Shown: positions 45,646 to 55,690 of the stretch, in pieces
How the letters are laid out: every line of letters starts with the position of its first letter
Numbering within the stretch: the stretch's first letter is position 1
DNA from: Perognathus longimembris pacificus
Lineage: Eukaryota; Chordata; Mammalia; Rodentia; Heteromyidae
Direction of reading: 5' to 3'
NCBI RefSeq assembly: GCF_023159225.1
Contig: NC_063171.1
Location: 39,711,378 to 39,775,377 of the forward strand
Length of the DNA stretch: 64,000 nucleotides
Notes under the pieces: model-generated
Databases searched by the model: none
What the model saw: only the letters and a program-made list of their open reading frames with translations
Told to the model about the DNA's origin: nothing
Translations under genes and position numbers: made by a program

Positions 45646-46082
45646 CTGGGCACCAGTGGCTCATGCTTGTAATCCTAGCTACTCAGGAGGCTGAGATCTG
45701 AGGATCATGGTTTGAAGCCAGACTGGCTAGGAAAGTCCTTGAGACTTATCTCCAGCTAGCCACCAAAATACAAATAGAGCTGTGGCTCAAGTGGTAGAGC
45801 ACTAACCCTAAGCAAAGAAGCTTAGGGACGGGCTGGGGATATGGCCTAGTGGCAAGAGCACTTGCCTCGTATACATGAAGCCCTGGGTTCGATTCCCCAG
45901 CACCACATATACAGATAAATGGCCACAAGTGGCGCTGCGGCTCAAGTGGCAGAGTGCTAGCCTTAAGCAAAAAGAAGCCAGGGACAGTGCTCAGGCCCTG
46001 AGTCCAAGGCCCAGGACTGGCAAAAAAAAAAAAAAAAGCTTAGGGACAGCTGGGCCCTGAGTTCAAGCACCAGGACAGGTTA
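45646..46082 (+). repeat. 7SL-Geo SINE split by IDL-Geo
   Basis: Outer 45646-45829 and 46037-46082; inner IDL-Geo(+) 45830-46036. aagcttagggac flanks the insertion on both sides. Confidence 0.9.
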
Positions 46083-46328
46083 AAACAAGTCAAATAGGAT
46101 TTTAGGTACAAAAAAAATAGAATAATATTGAGATGCCAACAGATGGGTTTAACAGCAGATTGAGGAGTTGAAGAATTTGTTAAAAACAAAAAAAAAGGAA
46201 GGATGGAAAATGCAGAAGAGAGATGAGACAGTTGGGTTGGTGGGTTTTTTTGGGGGGTGGCACATTACACATGCTATGTATGTACTCTACCATTGAGCTA
46301 AAACCCCAGTCCCTGGGTTAACTTTTAA

Positions 46329-46843
46329 CTTTTTTTTTTTTTGTCAGTCATGGTGCTTAAACTCAGAGTCTGAGCTTTTTCACTCAAGGCTAGAGCTCTA
46401 TCAGTTTAAGCCACAGCGTCACTTCTGGATTTCTGGTGGCTAGTTGGAGATAAGAATTGCATGGGGGGCTGGGGAATATGGCCTAGTGGCAAGAGTGCTT
46501 GCCCCGTGTACATGAAGCCCTGGGTTCAATTCCCCAGTACCACATATATAGAAAATGGCTAGAAGTGGTGCTATGGCTCAAGTGGCAGAGTGCTAGCCTT
46601 GGGCAAGAGAAAAATATGTATAAAACTGGGCACTGGTGGTTTATACCTGTAATCCTAACTATTCACGAGTCTGAGATGGAGGATCATAGTTCACAGCCAG
46701 CACAGGCAGAAAAGTCCTTGAGACTCTTCAATTAGCCACCAAATAGCTGAGAGTGAAGTAATAAGAGTGCCTCCCTTGAGCTAAAAAAAACTCAGGGACA
46801 GAACCTGAGTTAAGCGCCAATACTGGCACTAAAAAGAAAAAAA
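46329..46843. repeat. SINE cluster
   Basis: 7SL-Geo(-) part at 46329-46465, a 3'-truncated IDL-Geo(+) at 46466-46612 and 7SL-Geo(+) at 46625-46843. Confidence 0.8.
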
Positions 46844-46926
46844 AAAGCAGGAACTATTCAGAGACATAAATGGGGAGGAGGTTTAGAGAGGCAGGAATGC
46901 ATATTTCCATATTAAGAAACACCTGG

Positions 46927-47128
46927 TGGGGCTGGGAATATGGCCCAGTGGCAAGAGTGCTTGCCTCGTGTATACATGAAGCCCTGGGTTCGATTCCCCA
47001 GCACCACATATATAGAAAATGGCTAGAAGTGGTGCTATGGCTCAAGTGGCAGAGTGCTAGCCTTGGGCAAGAAGAAGCCAGGGACAGTGCTCAGGCCCTG
47101 AGTTCAAGCCCCAGGACTGGCAAAAAAG
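46927..47128 (+). repeat. IDL-Geo SINE
   Basis: Full-length, flanked by aagaaacacctgg and aagaaacacttgg. It shares gctagaagtggtgctatgg and agccttgggcaag with the truncated copy at 46466, pointing to a close common source. Confidence 0.9.
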
Positions 47129-47181
47129 AAACACTTGGTATCCTCAGGCTCATGCATACCATTCACAAAAATAAAGTTTGC

Positions 47182-47187
47182 TTTATT
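47182..47187 (-). terminator. Poly(A) signal of candidate minus-strand gene
   Basis: AATAAA on the minus strand, 99 bases beyond the stop of the open reading frame at 47286, followed by a T/G-rich stretch. Confidence 0.6.
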
Positions 47188-47285
47188 TACAAGCTGAAGG
47201 ATTACACTCTCTGGCTCTCATCCAGACCTTTTCTTAGAGTTCCCTGAAGAGCTCTGGACCATCATACATTAATGGAACCTTCCAC

Positions 47286-47669
47286 TTACTCAGTCTTATT
47301 CCGATTCATCCTTTGTCCTGAGCCTGCTATTTTGCTGTCCTCCATGGACCTCTGCATCTTATAGCAGCAGCTACATAGGCTTTGACAAACCATGGCCAAA
47401 CTCCAGCAGGACAACTTGGACTCATCAGAGGATGAGCTCAAGTTTCCTTCCAGGACGGTCATGTGCTTTGTGGGTGGCAGTTGGCAGGTCCTCAAGTTTG
47501 GAAACTGCCTCCGTTTCAGCCTAGGAGACTTTGAAGTACAAGGGAGCATCTTAGCTTCATCCTCCTCATCCTCCTTGTCTTCCTCTTGCACTTCGTTTTT
47601 CCTTACCCGGACAACAGCAGCCTTCTTTCGTTTTGGCCTCTTGGACACAGCAGAATCAGAATCTTCTTC
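47286..47669 (-). CDS. Candidate gene, terminal exon
   Basis: 127 codons plus TAA with strongly biased Lys/Glu/Asp/Ser content. The stop overlaps a donor-like GA|GTAAGT. Confidence 0.5.
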   Translation of the reverse strand, partial: EEDSDSAVSKRPKRKKAAVVRVRKNEVQEEDKEDEEDEAKMLPCTSKSPRLKRRQFPNLRTCQLPPTKHMTVLEGNLSSSSDESKLSCWSLAMVCQSLCSCCYKMQRSMEDSKIAGSGQRMNRNKTE

Positions 47670-50393
47670 CTTGGGGAATCCAAGAGCAAGGCATGAAGTG
47701 TGTTCTCCACTCACCAGTCCTATTACTTATGGGACTTTGTGTCTAAGGGGTATTGAGGCAGAGGACTGAGATAAGAGGACAAATATAAACTGAGCAACCA
47801 TCTGTGTGAGCACAAAATGGGTAGTTCAGATGATGGCTATTAGAAGGATGGAAGAGAGAGGCATTTAAACTTACGAGAAGCTTCCAGGTGCTGGTAGCTC
47901 ATATCTATTCAAGAAGCTGAGCTCTGGGCTGGGAATATGGCTTAGCAGAAGAGTGCTTGCCTCGTATACATGAAGCCCTGGGTTCAATTCCTCCGCACCA
48001 CATACTAAGAAAAAGCCAGAAGTGGCGCTGTGGCTCAAGTAGTAGAGTGCTGGCCTTGAGCAAAAAGAAGCCAAGGACTGTGCTCAGGACCTGAGTTGAA
48101 GCCCCAGAACTGGCAAAAAAGAAGAAAGAAAAGAAGAAGGAGAAGAAGCTGAGATCTGAGGATTGCAGGTTGAAGCCCGTCCAAAGCACCAAAAAATCCA
48201 GGAGTGGAGCTGTGGCTCAAGTGGTAGAGTACTAGCCCTGATTAAAAAAAAAAAAAAAAAAAAAGCTCAGGGATAGTGCCTAGGCCCTGAGTTCAAGCTC
48301 CAGGAATGGCACACACACATACACACATTGCTAGAAGTTGGTCATAGTACTGCACACCTGTAATCCTGGAACTCTGAAGGCTGAAGCATGAGGATGAAGA
48401 CCTTCCTTGCCTAATAGCAAAATCCTGTCTATAAATAAATAGTCGTAGCCAGGTGTCGGTGCCAGTGGTTCATGTCTGTAATCCTAGCTACTCAGGAGGC
48501 TGAGATCCTCAGATCTCAACTCAGAGCCAGCCCAGGCAGGAAAAGTCCATGAGACTCATCTCCAATTAGCCACTAGAAAACCAGAAGTGGCACTATGGCT
48601 CAAAGAGCCAGCCTTGTGTTGAAGAGCTCAGGAATAGCACCTAAGCCCAGAGTTCAAGCCCCACAACCGACATAGTCTTAAAAAGTATAATTACTTGCTG
48701 GTGGCTTGTGCCTGTAATCTTAGCTGTTCAGGAAGTTGAGGGTTGGAGTTTGAAGCCGGCCTGGGCAGGAAAGTCCATGAGACTCTTACCTTGAATTAAC
48801 CATCAGAAAACTGGAAGTGATGCTGTGGCTCAAAATGATAGATTGCTAGTTTTGAGTGGAAAAACCTCAGGGAACAGAGCCCAGGCCCTGAGTTCAAGCC
48901 CCAGGACAAGAAAAAATAAAAATAGAAAAAGTAGTTACAGAGCATTACTTGCAAATGATTCACGATTCGGTTGTGTTCTGAATGCTGTAAAAGAGGGCTT
49001 GTCTTGGGGCTGGGAATATGGCCTAGTGGCAAGAGCACTTGCCTTGTATACATGAAGCCCTGGGTTCGATTCCCCAGTACCACGTATATAGAAAATGGCC
49101 AGAAGTGACACTGTGTCTCAAGTGGCAGAATGGCCAGAAGTGGCACTGTGGCTCAAGTGGCAGAGTGCTAGCCTTGAGCAAAAAGAAGCCAGGGACAGTG
49201 CTCAGGCCCTAAGTCCAAAGGCCCAGGACTGGCAAAAAAAAAAAAAAAAAAGAGAGAGAGAGAGAGAGCTTGTCTTCTTTTGAAAGGATTCTGATGTAAA
49301 ATGCTTTGGTGAAATACTTATTTTGGAAGACACTCACCTTCTAATTTATCTGTTCTAGAAATCTTGTTTGTCCATATTTGTAGCTGATAAATGCATTTAT
49401 TATCTGCATTGTGGTGATGGTTTCATGATCATGTATCTATGAAAAGCATATCAAATTGCATAGTGTATGTATGCACAATGTATTGGGTAATTACTGCTTA
49501 ATACCAAAAACAAACAGAACAAAACAGGGCTAACATTTAAACCTCCTCCATATGACCAAACAAATGAGAAGTTCATGCATCATTTATTGAGAGGATCAAT
49601 TGTTGAGTTGGAAGACTGGTTAAGAATGGAGGCAGCTAACAGAGAGGCAGTCCTGTGTATGCCCTCTGGAGTGCAAAAAATTGGGCTAAACTTTATGCCT
49701 TCCACTTAAGCGCTCTTGGAGAAAGGGAGAGTTATTTAACTTGCCTGTGCCTCAGTGTTTGCTTCTGCGATGAGGGCAATAATAGTACCTACATTGTGGG
49801 GTTATTATAAGTTACTTTTTATTTTTATTTATTTATTTATTTTTGCCAGTCCTGGGGCTTGAACTCAGGGGATGGGCACTGTCCCTGTGCTTCTTTTTGC
49901 TCAAGGCTAGCACTCTATCACTTCAGTCATAGCACTACTTCTGGGCTGCGTTTTTGTTTTTTTTTTTTCTGTTTATGTGGTACTAAGGAATTGAACTCAG
50001 GGCTTCATTCATGCTAGGTAATCATTCTACCATTACGCCACATTTTCAGCCCAATTATGAGGTTTAAATGAAGTTTAAATCCTTATAAAATAGCATATTG
50101 TGAATAAGTGTAAGCTGTGGTTACCACTACTGTTGGTATTTTTCCTGGAAGGAGTCAATTTAAATCATGTTTAGGGGGCTGGGAATATGGCCTAGTGGTA
50201 GAGTGCTCACCTCATATACATGAAGCCCTGGGTTCAATTCTTCAGTACCACATATATAGAAAAAAGCTGAAAGTGGTACTGTGGCTCAAGAGGTAGAGTG
50301 CTAGCCTTGAACAAAAAGAAGCCAGGACAGTGCTCAGGCCCTGAGTTCAAGCCTGAAGACTGGCAAAAAAAAAAAAGTTAAGAAAGGGTGTAC

Positions 50394-50445
<52 letters not shown>

Positions 50446-50907
50446 CAGTTGACTTAGCAGAGGGGTGGTCAATGGGCTGGTGATAGAGCAAGGGGTGCAA
50501 GACCTTGGAGGCAAAGGAATGAGGGGCAGGACACTCACACTCGATGGTTCCTGGCTCCCTTGGTAGCCTAATTCATCAGGAAAGCTGCAGATGGATGTCA
50601 GGGAAACAGCTAAGCCACGAAAGGGGACATTTTCTGTCCCTGACTCCTCACCAGCTTCTTTGGTCCCCTGGGGGAGAGAAGAAGGACAGATCATTTCCAA
50701 GTGGAACAGTCCACACCAAGTAGAATTCCAGGGTCAGCTTGCCCTGGTTCCCAGCTGTACTCCAGTCTTCCTGCTTACTCTGTCAGAGGAAAAAGACCCA
50801 GTCTCTTTCTTCTTCATTATCATGAAGCTCTATGACCACTAACGCAACAAGACCCTGGCAGTCCTCTCCCTTCCTCACCACACACTCACAATTCTGTAGG
50901 CCCCCAT
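47286..50907 (-). CDS. Unidentified three-exon gene, about 176 aa (candidate)
   Basis: I do not recognise this gene. The model on the minus strand is ATG at 50907-50905 in a GAGGCCATGG context encoding MGAYRI (to 50890, donor ATT|GTGAGT). A 129-base exon follows at 50539-50667 (acceptor CTCTCCCCCAG, donor AGT|GTGAGT). The terminal exon is 47286-47669 (acceptor CCCCAAG) with TAA at 47286-47288. All three join in phase 0. The product would be hydrophilic: a middle part with CSFPDELGYQGSQEPSS, then an acidic/basic part with EEDSDSAV, a KRPKRKK stretch that could be a nuclear localisation signal, and an acidic run EEDKEDEEDE. No signal peptide or membrane segment is seen. An internal donor-like site (CGG|GTAAGG at about 47607) offers an alternative end. 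It lies between UBQLN4 and SSR2, where I know no named human gene. It could be real, lineage-specific, or a decaying gene. Confidence 0.5.
47884..48315 (+). repeat. 7SL-Geo SINE split by IDL-Geo
   Basis: Outer head 47884-47926, inner IDL-Geo(+) 47927-48120 with GAA-rich tail, outer remainder about 48143-48315; aagaagctgagctct and aagaagctgagatct flank the insertion. Confidence 0.85.
48330..48925 (+). repeat. B1-like and two 7SL-Geo SINEs
   Basis: B1-like copy at 48330-48445, 7SL-Geo at 48450-48680 and 7SL-Geo at 48690-48925, all plus. Confidence 0.75.
49006..49270 (+). repeat. IDL-Geo SINE with internal duplication
   Basis: A segment of about 36 bases at the Geo start (aatggccagaagtg to caagtggcag) is present twice at about 49097-49168. 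The A tail continues into an AG repeat. Confidence 0.88.
49400..49510 (+). repeat. Possible ancient L1 3' fragment
   Basis: gtgatggtttcatgatcatg, tatcaaattgcatagtgt and gggtaattactgctta recall the 3' end of old mammalian L1s; short and diverged. Confidence 0.4.
49700..50140 (+). repeat. MIR split by IDL-Geo(-)
   Basis: MIR core at about 49725-49815 (ctgtgcctcagtgtttgctt, aataatagtacctac) resumes at about 50054-50140. A diverged IDL-Geo(-) lies between, at 49816-50053. Confidence 0.75.
50177..50374 (+). repeat. IDL-Geo SINE
   Basis: Plus copy just downstream of the candidate gene's middle exon in its intron 2. Confidence 0.9.
50397..50443 (+). repeat. (CA)n microsatellite
   Basis: 47 bases of CA about 95 bases from the candidate gene's middle exon. 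Confidence 0.95.
50539..50667 (-). CDS. Candidate gene, middle exon
   Basis: The best-supported exon: a strong pyrimidine tract and CAG acceptor, consensus GTGAGT donor, 43 codons without stop, phase 0 both sides. Confidence 0.55.
50890..50907 (-). CDS. Candidate gene, first coding exon
   Basis: Six codons from a Kozak-like ATG to a consensus donor. The frame upstream stays open to a TGA about 60 bases before, so an earlier start or exon is possible. Confidence 0.4.
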
Positions 50908-51002
50908 GGCCTCACAGAAGTGGTTGTTATAGCAACGGGAGGGTGGGGTCCCAGAGCCTTGGGTTCAAGGAGGGGGTCCTACTAAGGAGAGAACACGTGG
51001 GT

Positions 51003-51037
51003 GCACACACACACACACACACACACACCACACACAC
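51003..51037 (+). repeat. (CA)n microsatellite, imperfect
   Basis: CA tract with one interruption. Confidence 0.9.
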
Positions 51038-51039
51038 GC

Positions 51040-51369
51040 ATCTCTTTCATCTCAACCAAAGAACATCCCTCTCCATCAAGGAGAAGAGGAGACTATGGTT
51101 AAATTCTGAAAATGAATGAAAACACCAAACATGAAGACTTAGCAAATGTAGATTCCAGAATCCACTCTGGAATCCACATGTGCTGGAAAGAGAACATTTT
51201 CGAGAAGCAGACAGGTGTATCAGATTTTTCAAGAGATCCAAGGATTTAGAAGGGACTTTTAGGGTGTGTTTCAAGACCCTGAATTTTAGCTGAGCTTCTC
51301 TCTGCCTTCCAGCATTTAAACACAGTTATTGAACAAATCAATGCTATAATACATGATCCTTGACAGAGT
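51040..51369. other. Unique sequence upstream of candidate gene
   Basis: No repeat recognised; an antisense open frame here has no support as a gene. Confidence 0.35.
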
Positions 51370-51610
51370 TCTACATTTTTTATTTTTATTGTGCTAGTCC
51401 TGGTGTGACCTCAAGGCCTGGGTAGGGCATTGTCCATGAACTTTGGTGTGCAAGGCTAATGCTCTAGCCTTTTGAGTACATTTCCAGCTTTTTTGGTAGT
51501 TAGTTGGAGATAAGAGTCAGACTTTCTTGCCTGACTTTGAACTAGGATCCTCAGATTTCAACCTCATGAGTAGCCAGAATTACAGGTGCGAGCCAAAGGT
51601 GCCTGGCTAG
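51370..51610 (-). repeat. 7SL-Geo SINE, diverged
   Basis: Minus copy ending catgagtagccagaattac, an altered 7SL head. Confidence 0.75.
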
Positions 51611-51769
51611 ATTTTGTTTTTGAAAGTCACAAAGGGCACTGAACATTTACTGTATATACGGGGAATATATTATACTCCTGAAGGAGACTGTCCTTGTTCT
51701 TAGGAGGTACACACTCTGGTACATGGAATAGAAAGTCATGATGTGCAAGTCGCTGAGAAATGTACATAT

Positions 51770-52262
51770 TCAAGCTGGGTGGTGGTGGCTCATGCCTGTA
51801 ATCCTAGCTACTCAGGAGGCTGAGATCTTAGGATGGCAGTTCAAAGCCAGACCAGACAGGAAAGTCTGTGAGATTCTTATCTCCAATTGATCACCAGAAA
51901 ACTGGAAGTAGCACTATGGCTCAAAGTGGTAGAGCACTAACCTTGAGCAAAAGAGCTCAGGGACAGTGTCTAGGCCCTGAGTTCAAGCCCCATGACCAAC
52001 AAAAGCAATGTATATATTGTGATGTGTATGCATACAATTTATATGTAAAAAAGAAAGTAATGGGGCTGGGAATATGGCCTAGTGGTAGAGTGTTTGCCTC
52101 CCATGCATGAAGCCCTGGGTTTGATTCCCCAGTACCACATATATAGGAAATGGCCAGAAATGGCGCTATGGCTCAAGTGGCAGAGTGGTAGCCTTGAGCA
52201 AAAAGAAGCCAGGGACAGTGCTCAGGCCCTGAGTTCAAGCCCCAGGACTGGCAAAAAAAAAA
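51770..52262 (+). repeat. 7SL-Geo then IDL-Geo SINE
   Basis: 7SL-Geo at about 51770-52003 and IDL-Geo at 52062-52262, both plus. Confidence 0.88.
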
Positions 52263-52269
52263 AGAAAGA

Positions 52270-52960
52270 AAGCCAGGTACTGGTGACTCAAACACCTGTA
52301 ATCCTTGAGAGGCTGAGGTCTGAGAAGATCACAGTTGAAAGCCAGCTGGAACAGGAAAATCCATCAGACTGTTTTTGTTTTGTTTTGTTTTGGCTGGTCC
52401 TAGGGCTTGAACTGAGGGCCTGGGTCTGTCCCTGAGCCTCTCTAGGCTCAATGGTAGCACTCTACCACTTGAACTATAGTACCACTTCCAGCTTTTTCTG
52501 TTTATGTGGTACTGAGGAATCAAACCCAGGGCTTCATGCATGCTAGGCAAGCACTCTACCACATTACCAGTGTCTCTGGGGTTTTGGTTTTGGTTTTGGG
52601 TTTGTTTGGGTTTTTTTTGGTAGGTTATGGGGCTTGAACTCAGGGACTAGTGCTCTACCACATTGAGTCACAGCTCTATTTCTGATTTTCTGGTGATTAA
52701 AGAGTCTCATGAACTTTCCTGCTCAGGTTGGCTTCAAACCATGATCCTCAGATCTCAGCCTCCTGAGTAGCTAGGATTACAGGGTAAGCCACCAGCACCC
52801 AACTCCTATGCAATTCTTATCTCCAATAAACTGCCCCAAAAGCCAGAACTAAAGCTGTGGCTCAAGTGGTAGGGCACTAGCCTTGAGTAAAAGAAGCTCA
52901 GGGACAGTGTCTAGGCCCTGATTTCAAGCCCCATGACCAGAAGAAAAAAAAAAAAGCTTG
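52270..52960. repeat. Complex SINE nest
   Basis: A plus 7SL head (52270-52371) is separated from its linker and Geo unit (about 52806-52960) by an IDL-Geo(-) at 52372-52578 and a 7SL-Geo(-) at about 52600-52805. Confidence 0.8.
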
Positions 52961-52963
52961 GCA

Positions 52964-53232
52964 GTGGTGGCTCACACCTATAATCCTAGCTATTTAGAAA
53001 GCTGAAATCTGGGGCTGGGGATATGGCCTAGTGGCAAGAGTGCTTGCCTCGTATACATGAAGCCCTGGGTTTGATTCCTCAGCACCACATATATAGAAAA
53101 GGCCAGAAGTGGCTCTGTGTCTCAAGTGGTAGAGTGCTAGCCTTGAGCAAAAAGAAGCCAGGGACAGTGCTCAGACCCTGAGTCCAAGCCCCAGGACTGG
53201 CCAAAAAAAAAAGCTGAGATCTGAGGATTGTG
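52964..53232 (+). repeat. 7SL head split by IDL-Geo
   Basis: The head starts at 52964, IDL-Geo(+) occupies 53013-53212, and agctgaaatctg/agctgagatctg flank it. The outer element then ends in a GA-rich tract with no Geo unit. Confidence 0.82.
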
Positions 53233-53292
53233 GTAAAAGAGAGAGAGGTAGCAAGAGAGAAGGAGAGAGGGAGAGAATGAACGACATTAAAG

Positions 53293-53520
53293 CTGGGCAC
53301 CCATGACTCATGCCTATAATCCTAGCTACTCAGGTGGCTGAGATTTGAGGATTGCAGTTTGAAGCCAGCCAAGGCAGGAAGGTCCAAGAGGCACTTATGT
53401 ACAATTAACTTTTTTTTAAGCCAGAAGTAGAGCTGTGGCTCTAGTGGTAGAGCTTGAGCTTTGAGCAAAAAAGTTCAGAGACAGCACCCAGACCCTGAGA
53501 TCAAGCTCCAAAGACACACA
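53293..53520 (+). repeat. 7SL-Geo SINE
   Basis: Diverged plus copy ending in a short CA run. Confidence 0.8.
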
Positions 53521-53800
53521 CACCAAAAAGAACATAAGTTTCCACAAGTAGAAACCTTATCTGCTCTATTCTTCAGGATCTAGAGCAGCACTGAGCATAA
53601 AGTAGGTTCTAAATATATGCATACATGCTACAACAATGCAGAATCACAGTAATATTGATAGTCATTACTTATTGGGAATATGTATGTATGTATGCATGCA
53701 TGCCATGTCCCATTCTAAGAGGTTTTTTTGTATGGTTAATTGGTTTTGAGGCGGGATCTCACCATGGTGACTAGACTGGCCTGGGATTGTTGGATTCAAA
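53520..53800. other. Unique intergenic sequence
   Basis: Contains a small TATG/CATG run (about 53680-53705); no gene recognised. Confidence 0.4.
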
Positions 53801-53814
53801 TTATCCTATGCAGG

Positions 53815-54019
53815 GGCTGGGGATATGGCCTAGTGGCAAGAGTGCTTGCCTCGTATACATGAGGCCCTGGGTTCGATTCCCCAGCACCACATATACAGAA
53901 AATGGCCAGAAGTGGCGCTGTGGCTCAAGTGGCAGAGTGCTAGCCTTGAGCAAAAGGAAGCCAGGGACAGTGCTCAGGCCCTGAGTCCAAGCCCCAGGAC
54001 TGGCCAAAAAAAAAAAAAA
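53815..54019 (+). repeat. IDL-Geo SINE, near consensus
   Basis: Full-length with aattatcctatgca duplicated on both sides; a good reference copy for the family. Confidence 0.95.
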
Positions 54020-54033
54020 ATTATCCTATGCAA

Positions 54034-54360
54034 GCATGTAGTTGAGACTACATGCAAGTGCCCAGCTCAGAGTTTTATATATGGACTCTAATTTAATACT
54101 CTGATCTTCTCAAAGTGCTATAATTATTTGGGAATCAAGGTGTTATAAACTAGCACTTTCTTGAAGGTAGTCTACCCAGTATGTGACAGAATTGGTATTT
54201 GAATTCACTACTGCCTAACTTCACAGTTCATCCTCTGAACCAAAATGCTGTCTTGGGACTTTTGTCTGAAAGTTTACTGAAAAGTGCAGGGAAAGACCTA
54301 TGATAGCAAAACTACTTGAGCAAAATTTACCTAGAGTACAAGTATGATTTAAAGCAGTGA
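54034..54360. other. Unique intergenic sequence
   Basis: No gene recognised; MIR-like scraps only. Confidence 0.35.
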
Positions 54361-54363
54361 AAG

Positions 54364-54982
54364 TGCTGGGCACTGGTGGGCACGCCTATAATTCTAGCTA
54401 CTCAGGAGGCTGAGATCTGAGGTTTGAAAGGCAAGAAAGCTTGGGAGACTCACATCTCCCATTAAACACCCCAAAAAGCTGGAAATGGGGCTCTGGCTCA
54501 AGTGACAGAGTGCTAGCTTTGGGGAAAGAAGGCTAAGGATAGTGCCCAGGCCCTGAGTTCAAGCCCCAGGACTGGCACAAAAACAGAAAGAAAAGAAAAG
54601 AAAAAAGCAGTTTTAAAAGTGGGAATGGAAAAGAAAAGCTCTCCCTCTTTTTCATTTCAACTGGCTTCTACATAAAGCTCAAGCTTGGTGACTTTCTGGG
54701 TGTGGTTGATGATTAGATTTCTAGGAACAGGCAGCTGGAGTGCTAGCTAGTAGGAAGAGCTTTTGTTTTCTCTGGTCCTAGGTTTGCTAGTTTTCTTTAA
54801 AATCTGATCTAGTGCCGGTCACAAGCCATCTTGAGAGGCCACCGAAGAGGGCTGAAGCAGGAATTCCCACCCGGCCTCCTGAGATCTGAGAATCATGGTT
54901 CAAGGACACTCTCATCTCCCATTAACCACTGAAAAGCTGGAAGTGCAGCTGTGGCTCAAGTGCTAGAGTGCCAGCCTTGTGC
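54364..54982 (+). repeat. Two 7SL-Geo SINEs
   Basis: Copies at about 54364-54580 and 54812-54982. The second has extra sequence inside the head and ends in an AAAT/GATA repeat. Confidence 0.75.
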
Positions 54983-55059
54983 TAAATAAATAAATAAATA
55001 GATAAATAAATAAATAGATAGATAGATAGATAAATAAATAAATAAATAAATAAATAAAT
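54983..55059 (+). repeat. (AAAT)n/(GATA)n repeat
   Basis: Tetranucleotide tract grown from a SINE tail. Confidence 0.95.
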
Positions 55060-55061
55060 GG

Positions 55062-55262
55062 GGGCTGGGGATATGGCCTAGTGGCAAGAGTGTTTGCCTC
55101 ATATACATGAGGCCCTGGGTTCAATTCCCCAGCACCACATATACAGAAAACGGCCAGAAGTGGCGCTGTGGCTCAAGTGGCAGAGTGCTAGCCTTGAGCA
55201 AAAAGAAGCCAGGGACAGTGCTTAGGCTCTGAGTTCAAGCCCCAGGGCCAGTGCAACAAAGA
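55062..55262 (+). repeat. IDL-Geo SINE next to SSR2 promoter
   Basis: Full-length copy ending about 100 bases before the SSR2 promoter motifs. Confidence 0.93.
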
Positions 55263-55319
55263 AACAAAAGGCGTAGCACAGTCCACCCTGCTCCCGGGCT
55301 GCTTGCCTTCCTAGGCTGC

Positions 55320-55690
55320 TGAGCACTCAGGCCAGTGGGGGCGAGGTGGGATCTGTCCTGGAACTACAACTCCCAGAAGACACTGGGGCGGAGCGAAGCG
55401 CCAGGGTTTCCGGCCAGAGTGTATTTCCGGTCCTCCGGGTGCTGACGCTCTCTTCCGGTCGTGTGGCCCTAGGAAAGCTTTTGGGGTGCTGCACGGTAAG
55501 TCCCGAGACTTAGCGGGTCCCGGCGGGAGCGGTGAGAGAGCTCGGGTCCACACGTCAGTCAGGGGGTGCGCATAAAGAGGGTAAAGGGCGCGCCGGCGGA
55601 GGACGTGTGCCCTAGACAGGCCTCAGGGAGCGGGGCGAGCGGAACGAGCGCCTAACCCCCCCCCTCCCCGCCCCAGCCTGGACAGGAATG
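55320..55690 (+). promoter_or_regulatory. SSR2: SSR2 CpG-rich promoter
   Basis: CpG-rich block around non-coding exon 1. It holds a ZNF143-type aactacaactcccag at 55362-55376 and three ETS-type cores in CCGGAA orientation on the minus strand (about 55407-55413, 55424-55430 and 55453-55459). No TATA box. Confidence 0.75.
55440..55495 (+). other. SSR2: SSR2 5' non-coding exon (approximate start)
   Basis: Ends at the consensus donor CACG|GTAAGT (55496). The transcription start is placed only roughly, near the last ETS motif. Confidence 0.55.

Noticed and set aside
47392..47769. 125-codon plus-strand frame opposite the candidate gene
   Set aside because: Ser-rich antisense of the acidic exon; the minus strand has splice and poly(A) signals and this strand does not.
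53801..54091. Recurring open frames of 60-100 codons (translations such as [19 protein letters not shown] and the opposite-strand equivalents) at many sites
   Set aside because: They are translations of IDL-Geo copies in either orientation; the same peptide appears wherever the SINE does, without splice, start or conservation support.
55311..55553. 80-codon minus-strand frame over the SSR2 promoter, a possible divergent first exon of the unnamed gene
   Set aside because: No donor found that would join it in phase to the candidate exons; CpG-rich context explains the open frame.
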